A stretch of DNA of 9,406 bases, taken from DASWIV01 sp036397475 (lineage in GTDB: Bacteria > JAJVIF01 > JAPKYR01). The stretch is from the NCBI GenBank assembly GCA_036397475.1, contig DASWIV010000064.1, positions 1-9,406 on the forward strand, given 5' to 3'. Under the pieces are notes generated by a model. That model was not told the origin of the DNA, did not search any database, and saw nothing but the letters and a program-made list of their open reading frames with translations. Both the position numbers and the translations under genes were made by a program. Within the stretch, counting starts at the first letter, position 1, and each line of letters begins with the position of its first letter. Below, one piece after another: positions 6,606 through 9,406 of the stretch.

Positions 6606-6779
6606 TACGCAAAAGGATCCCGGTCTGCATATTCCTATCAGGAGATTCGCTCTCCCAGTTTCAAAGGTACGGATCGACAGACAAAGGAAATTAGTGACGC
6701 ATTAAGTAATATCGGTAACTCAATTCGATGGATAGCGATACTATTCTTAGTTACATATATCTCTGCCTGGAGGTTTGAG
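6606..6779 (+). other. Start-less open frame with membrane-like segment, fused in frame to the next gene
   Basis: After TGA 6603-6605 this frame stays open for 58 codons straight into ATG 6780, but contains no ATG, GTG or TTG. Its second half reads like a small membrane protein: TKEISDALSNIGNS, then IRWIAILFLVTYISAW, then RFE just before the next Met. The GGAGG of the next gene lies inside it. It may be the tail of a decayed small gene whose stop was lost, or chance. Confidence 0.25.
6769..6773 (+). promoter_or_regulatory. Ribosome binding site of secreted subunit 1
   Basis: GGAGG lies 6 nt before ATG 6780 and fixes that start. It is the only strong Shine-Dalgarno sequence in the whole right-hand cluster. 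Confidence 0.75.
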
Positions 6780-7241
6780 ATGCGAAGAATCCTATTTATT
6801 ATTCCTCTTTTCCTGCTGATTGCCCTTCCCGTAAGGGCGGAGCAGGTTGATGTTCAGGTCACCTTTAACACCATAGTGGAGTTCACTGTCAATAACGGGG
6901 GGCCATTCACTTTCACATACGACGAATACGCCGATTTCGGGGCCGCACAGGACCTTGGCGATGTTGACTACGATCTTTATGTCAACCAGGCGTGGCAGGT
7001 CGACGGCCAGATCCTTGACGGGACGCAGAACGGCCAGACCGCGGCGGACTGGGACGATGCCGGCTGGACCCTGTCGGTGAACGGTGTAACGATCGATGAA
7101 GCCTCGACCACTACAGTGGACAGTGGCGGTGCCGCGGTTGAGAGGACGGGTTCATTGTGGGAAGTTCTTCTGACTGTCCCGTGGCCGGAATCAAACTCGA
7201 CAGCCGACTGCACTATTGAGCTGACAGCGTCGGCAGTCTGA
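6780..7241 (+). CDS. Small secreted beta protein, subunit 1 of the cluster
   Basis: The protein has 153 residues with a Sec signal peptide: MRR, then a hydrophobic core, then PVRA with likely cleavage after Ala20. The ~133-residue mature part is acidic and rich in beta-prone residues, with FTFTYDEYADFG at about 43-54, a GWTLSVNGVTIDE strand pair, and a final G-x-LWEVLLTVPW...TADCTIELTASAV. It contains one cysteine, so no internal disulphide. The 7351 gene is a clear paralogue (FTFTYDEYADFG versus LTFTYDEYADFG; LWEVLLTVPW versus LWEVLLTIPW). I know no named family. Size, secretion, paralogy and the chaperone-like gene at the cluster's end suggest a pilin- or coat-like structural subunit, comparable in layout to spore-coat-U or archaic chaperone-usher subunits. 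That is inference. It has the cluster's best ribosome site and is followed by an intercistronic stem-loop, as often seen for the most abundant subunit. Confidence 0.88.
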   Translation: MRRILFIIPLFLLIALPVRAEQVDVQVTFNTIVEFTVNNGGPFTFTYDEYADFGAAQDLGDVDYDLYVNQAWQVDGQILDGTQNGQTAADWDDAGWTLSVNGVTIDEASTTTVDSGGAAVERTGSLWEVLLTVPWPESNSTADCTIELTASAV

Positions 7242-7294
7242 GTCCGGCACGCAACAATCAGGACTTAGCCGGGCTTTTGCCTGGAAATCCGGAC
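7242..7294 (+). promoter_or_regulatory. Intercistronic nested stem-loop after subunit 1
   Basis: Starting at the base after the stop codon, GTCCGG (7242-7247) pairs with CCGGAC (7289-7294). Inside it CCGGGC (7269-7274) pairs with GCCTGG (7279-7284) through one G-U, around a TTTT loop. No T run follows, so it is not a simple terminator; a processing or mRNA-stabilising stem, or a partial attenuator between subunits 1 and 2, is more likely. A separate 12-base palindrome, ATACTTAAGTAT (7301-7312), follows it. Confidence 0.45.
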
Positions 7295-7350
7295 AGGTTT
7301 ATACTTAAGTATGAGCCATAATTTCATTTTAGCGGTTTTACTTTTCCGGT

Positions 7351-7818
7351 ATGAGAAAATTACTAATATTCATTGTCCTGTTTACAGTATTCGTTACCCC
7401 GTCCTACGCGGACCGGGATGACGAATTCGGATTTTACATCCCGCTTGGCCCGGTGCAGAATTTTGTTGTGAACAACGCGGGTCCGCTCACGTTCACGTAC
7501 GATGAGTACGCGGACTTCGGAGTCGCGCAGGATATCGGGGACATAGATTACGACCTGACATCGAATATCGGGTGGGAAGTGGCGGCGCAGATCATCGATT
7601 CCGGGGCGAGCCAGGTCAGTAACGACTGGGACAGCATCAACTGGACACTTACAGTTAACGGAGTAGCTATCGATGAAAGCGGTCCGACGGTAATCGACTC
7701 GGATACGAATCCGATAGATGTGACCGGCGAGCTATGGGAAGTGCTATTGACAATTCCGTGGTCGGAAGCTGCAGGTACCGCGGACTGCGAAATCAGCTTG
7801 ACGGCGTCGACGGTTTAA
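7351..7818 (+). CDS. Small secreted beta protein, subunit 2 (paralogue of subunit 1)
   Basis: The protein has 155 residues with a Sec signal peptide, likely cut after SYA at Ala20. It aligns along its whole length with subunit 1: VVNNAGPLTFTYDEYADFG, a GDIDYDLTSN-x-GWEV strand, NWTLTVNGVAIDES, LWEVLLTIPW and TADCEISLTASTV, including the single late cysteine. The codons of shared segments differ mostly at third positions, so this is an old duplication kept under protein-level selection, not a recent copy. No Shine-Dalgarno precedes ATG 7351 (the bases are TTTTCCGGT), but an in-frame TAG at 7330-7332 leaves no better start. The 109-nt gap from subunit 1 carries a stem-loop and a palindrome. Role as for subunit 1: an inferred structural surface or fibre subunit of unnamed family. 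Confidence 0.87.
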   Translation: MRKLLIFIVLFTVFVTPSYADRDDEFGFYIPLGPVQNFVVNNAGPLTFTYDEYADFGVAQDIGDIDYDLTSNIGWEVAAQIIDSGASQVSNDWDSINWTLTVNGVAIDESGPTVIDSDTNPIDVTGELWEVLLTIPWSEAAGTADCEISLTASTV

Positions 7819-7828
7819 AAAAAAACAA

Positions 7829-8317
7829 ATGAATCCGGCAGGAAAAATATTCTTTATCGCCTGTTACGTAGCGACATGTCTGATCGGCGCATTTCCGGCA
7901 AACGCGGAAGACACTTATCAGGCCGGGATCTCGATCGTTATCGGGCAGGTGCGAACCGTAACTGTTGACACGCAATACGCGGATTTTCAACCAACAGCGC
8001 CCGAGTTGATCGAGGGATGGACGCAGGTTCAAACCATAAATGCGATGGTCAGCGCGAATACCCATTGGGAAATGACAATCCGCGGATCAGATGAATACTG
8101 GAACGCGCCGTGGGAGAAGCCTGTCGGGGATATTTTCTGGTCATATGACGGGAGCGAGTATGTCCCGCTTACAGTCGATCCTGCATTCGTGGTTAATGGC
8201 AGCGCTGTAGTCGATGAGAATTACAGCATCGAGTTTATTGTAGCGCTCGATCCCCTTAAGGATATTCCGGGAGATTACAGTTACCCGCAGATAATAGTGG
8301 AGCTCAACGACCAATGA
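7829..8317 (+). CDS. Small secreted beta protein, subunit 3
   Basis: The protein has 162 residues with a signal peptide ending in ANA (likely cleavage after Ala26). The mature part shares the cluster's common pattern: a short beta strand, YADF at about 51-54, then SANTHWEMTIRG, then a conserved KP-x-x-DIFW segment, YVPLTV, and a final strand pair 'LDPLKDIPGDYSYPQIIVEL'. The KPxxDIxW, 'KDxPG(D/E)Y' and WxMT(I/V)R elements recur in subunit 4, while YADF recurs in subunits 1 and 2, so it links both pairs. The closing D-x-PG-x-Y strand resembles DUF4402/WxL-type secreted beta domains. It lies 10 nt after subunit 2, preceded only by an A-rich stretch and no Shine-Dalgarno, so coupling to the upstream stop is likely. 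Four bases overlap subunit 4. The function is inferred to be structural. Confidence 0.87.
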   Translation: MNPAGKIFFIACYVATCLIGAFPANAEDTYQAGISIVIGQVRTVTVDTQYADFQPTAPELIEGWTQVQTINAMVSANTHWEMTIRGSDEYWNAPWEKPVGDIFWSYDGSEYVPLTVDPAFVVNGSAVVDENYSIEFIVALDPLKDIPGDYSYPQIIVELNDQ

Positions 8318-8778
8318 GTGTGAAAAAATTTCACATTGTCATCGCCATTTTTATTCTTTCAGTGATTCTGCAATTGATGTCTGCCGCCCCGATTTTCGCT
8401 GAGCAGGCTGTTGCGATCGCGGATGTGAATTTTGGAATCGCTGGCGAGCAGGAATTTCTGGACGGCTACATGGTTTTCGAGGATGTCCCCGTGTACTGGG
8501 AAAGCGATGTCCCGTGGCGGATGACGGTTCGCTCACTGGACCTTGATTTCGGGATAAGCGACGATGGAAGTTACGTCAAGCCAGCTCAGGATATTTTGTG
8601 GCGAAGCGGCGATGAGGAATCGTGGCTTCCTGTCCACCTTGATGAGGAAGAGGTTACTTACAGCTACGAGGCAGGGTCGGGAGTGCTATATCTGGATGTG
8701 GCGGTCCTTCTCGACTGGACAAAAGACTCTCCGGGCGAATATACGCTGGAACTGGTATTCAGCATAGAGCCAATATAA
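8314..8778 (+). CDS. Small secreted beta protein, subunit 4 (paralogue of subunit 3)
   Basis: The protein has 154 residues. Its start codon overlaps the stop of subunit 3 in an ATGA, a hallmark of translational coupling and a strong sign that the two act together in fixed ratio. A long signal peptide ends at IFA (likely cleavage after Ala29). The mature part carries DVPWRMTVRS, YVKPAQDILWRSG, WLPVHL, and the closing LDWTKDSPGEYTLELVFSIE, matching subunit 3 element by element (WEMTIRG, KPVGDIFW, YVPLTV, LDPLKDIPGDY). It has no cysteine in the mature part. Asp and Glu are abundant, so the protein is clearly acidic. No named family is recognised; the D-x-PG-x-Y ending resembles WxL/DUF4402-like beta sandwiches. 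A minor or tip subunit is possible, but that is a guess from gene order. Confidence 0.87.
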   Translation: MSVKKFHIVIAIFILSVILQLMSAAPIFAEQAVAIADVNFGIAGEQEFLDGYMVFEDVPVYWESDVPWRMTVRSLDLDFGISDDGSYVKPAQDILWRSGDEESWLPVHLDEEEVTYSYEAGSGVLYLDVAVLLDWTKDSPGEYTLELVFSIEPI

Positions 8779-8869
8779 TGATTAATTCTTATTAAATCCC
8801 CCAAAGATATGCGGATACTATTATAGCGGACTAAATGCCCGCAAATTTCGGCAGATTGGATGATCAATT

Positions 8870-9406
8870 ATGTCTCGGCCAGCTTTCGCATTCAAAATTT
8901 TCACTGTTTTCTGCGTGATGGTCATGTGCGCAGTTTCAACAAGTGCCAGGTCCCAGGAATTCTCCGTGACGTACGGCGATATGGATTTTGTAGTGGATGG
9001 TGAAGACCAGGTTGTCGGATCATTCAAGGTGTTCAACCTGTCGGATGAGGTAAATTACCTCAGGGTTTACAGCGGCGACTGGGTCCGTGACAGCGAGGAC
9101 AAATCGGATTACGTTTATACCAGGGAATCCGGGAATGAGGAGAGGTCGCTGCTTCGGTGGATGACATTCACGCCGGACCTCCTGGTTCTGGAACCAGGTG
9201 AATCGGATGATGTGATCTGCCGCGTGGATTTACCCGACGATGTCGAACTCGATGGAAGTTACTGGGCGGTTGTATTTGTGGAAGAAGCGCCGTCGCTGGA
9301 TGAGGATCCGATCATTCAGGGAAGCGGCGATTTCCAGGTGGGGATAACCACGAAATTCCGTTACGCGGTGAAGCTTTTCGTAACATTTTCCGGGACAGAA
9401 TTTCGC
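8870..9406 (+). CDS. 3'-partial PapD/DUF916-like periplasmic chaperone candidate
   Basis: The frame is open from ATG 8870 to the window end (179 codons). A signal peptide (core FTVFCVMVMCAVS, likely cut near Ala26) precedes a beta-rich domain. Key features are F-x-VTYGDMDFVVDGEDQVVGS, then FKVFNLSDEVNYLRVYSGDW, then WMTFTPDLLVLEPGESDDV and DLPDDVELDGSYWAVVFVEE. An N-terminal strand, V-x-N, D/W, 'W-x-x-x-x-P-x-x-(L/V)-x-L-x-PGE', 'V-x-(L/V)P' and 'GSYW-x-V-(I/V)FVE' is the layout of PapD-like chaperones and of the DUF916 domain of WxL-interacting proteins. Its place after four small secreted subunits fits a chaperone that protects or docks them. A weak GGA (8858-8860) lies 9 nt before the ATG. 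The 91-nt gap from subunit 4 has no clear terminator or promoter. The length and C-terminus (soluble or membrane-anchored) are unknown, and those decide between the two families. Confidence 0.75.
   Translation, partial: MSRPAFAFKIFTVFCVMVMCAVSTSARSQEFSVTYGDMDFVVDGEDQVVGSFKVFNLSDEVNYLRVYSGDWVRDSEDKSDYVYTRESGNEERSLLRWMTFTPDLLVLEPGESDDVICRVDLPDDVELDGSYWAVVFVEEAPSLDEDPIIQGSGDFQVGITTKFRYAVKLFVTFSGTEFR

Larger units (their letters stand above)
6319..6779. other. Gene-poor region between IS relic and secreted-protein cluster
   Basis: This 461-base stretch has no convincing gene. It contains a 27-codon minus-strand frame (6330-6413, beginning MTLQDGNNLVYRGDWTLTFE), which looks protein-like but is too short to judge. 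It also contains the self-complementary element at 6479-6572, a 30-codon + frame at 6602-6694 with no ribosome site, and an open frame without a start codon at 6606-6779 running into the next gene. I read it as decayed insertion-sequence and gene debris plus the upstream region of the cluster. Confidence 0.5.

Noticed and set aside
6602..6694. Plus-strand 30-codon frame beginning MIRKRIPVCIFLSG
   Set aside because: There is no ribosome site, no hydrophobic segment long enough to be a signal, and it is short enough to arise by chance.
6716..6744. Possible promoter with TACTAT (6739-6744) before subunit 1
   Set aside because: The -10-like hexamer has no acceptable -35 hexamer at 16-18 bases, so I do not list it as a promoter, although the cluster must have one nearby.
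8779..8869. Terminator or promoter between subunit 4 and the chaperone-like gene
   Set aside because: Only a 4-bp GCGG/CCGC stem (8826-8842) without a T run and a weak TACTAT are visible; neither meets a reasonable standard.
1..9406. CRISPR array, tRNA or rRNA
   Set aside because: No regularly spaced identical direct repeats, cloverleaf with CCA end or rRNA-like conserved stretch was seen; the repetitive coding sequence at 4004-5254 is protein repeat with diverged codons.

Overview
The window (about 50% GC in most blocks I counted) looks like a stretch from an uncultured diderm bacterium. It carries two lipoproteins with clear lipoboxes followed by Gly runs, a seven-motif beta-propeller/PKD surface protein, Sec-secreted small beta proteins, and a PapD/DUF916-like periplasmic chaperone candidate. 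This points to a lineage with a large envelope and exported proteome. I cannot name the phylum from sequence alone. No rRNA, tRNA, CRISPR array or core metabolic gene is present.

Left part (1-5314, all on +): a 5'-truncated gene of unknown function (3-830) is followed 16 nt later by a von Willebrand A-domain lipoprotein (847-2343). Next comes a collapsed lipoprotein pseudogene (2426-2588) that keeps only a signal peptide plus the last ~24 codons, out of frame. Those codons align with the C-terminus of the neighbouring large gene. After an AT-rich promoter-like gap is that large gene, a lipoprotein with an Ig-like domain, three PKD domains and a propeller-like repeat region (2771-5254). It closes with a strong intrinsic terminator (5286-5314).

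Middle part (5315-6779): one AT-rich gene lies on the minus strand (5368-6171) and lacks a signal peptide and ribosome site. It appears to have been cut at its 5' end by a decayed insertion sequence, whose transposase C-terminus remains at 6193-6318. The following 460 bases hold no convincing gene. They contain a strongly self-complementary element ending in a T tract (6479-6572) and a start-less open frame with a membrane-like segment running into the next gene.

Right part (6780-9406, all on +): four small secreted proteins of 153-162 aa in two paralogous pairs, sharing a common pattern, are followed by a chaperone-like protein cut by the window end. The layout (several ~130-residue mature beta subunits, then a periplasmic chaperone) resembles archaic chaperone-usher / spore-coat-U loci or WxL/DUF916 loci, but I recognise none of the subunits as a named family. 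This is the best candidate for an undescribed surface-fibre or coat assembly system. The decisive evidence, an usher or anchor gene, would lie just beyond 9406.
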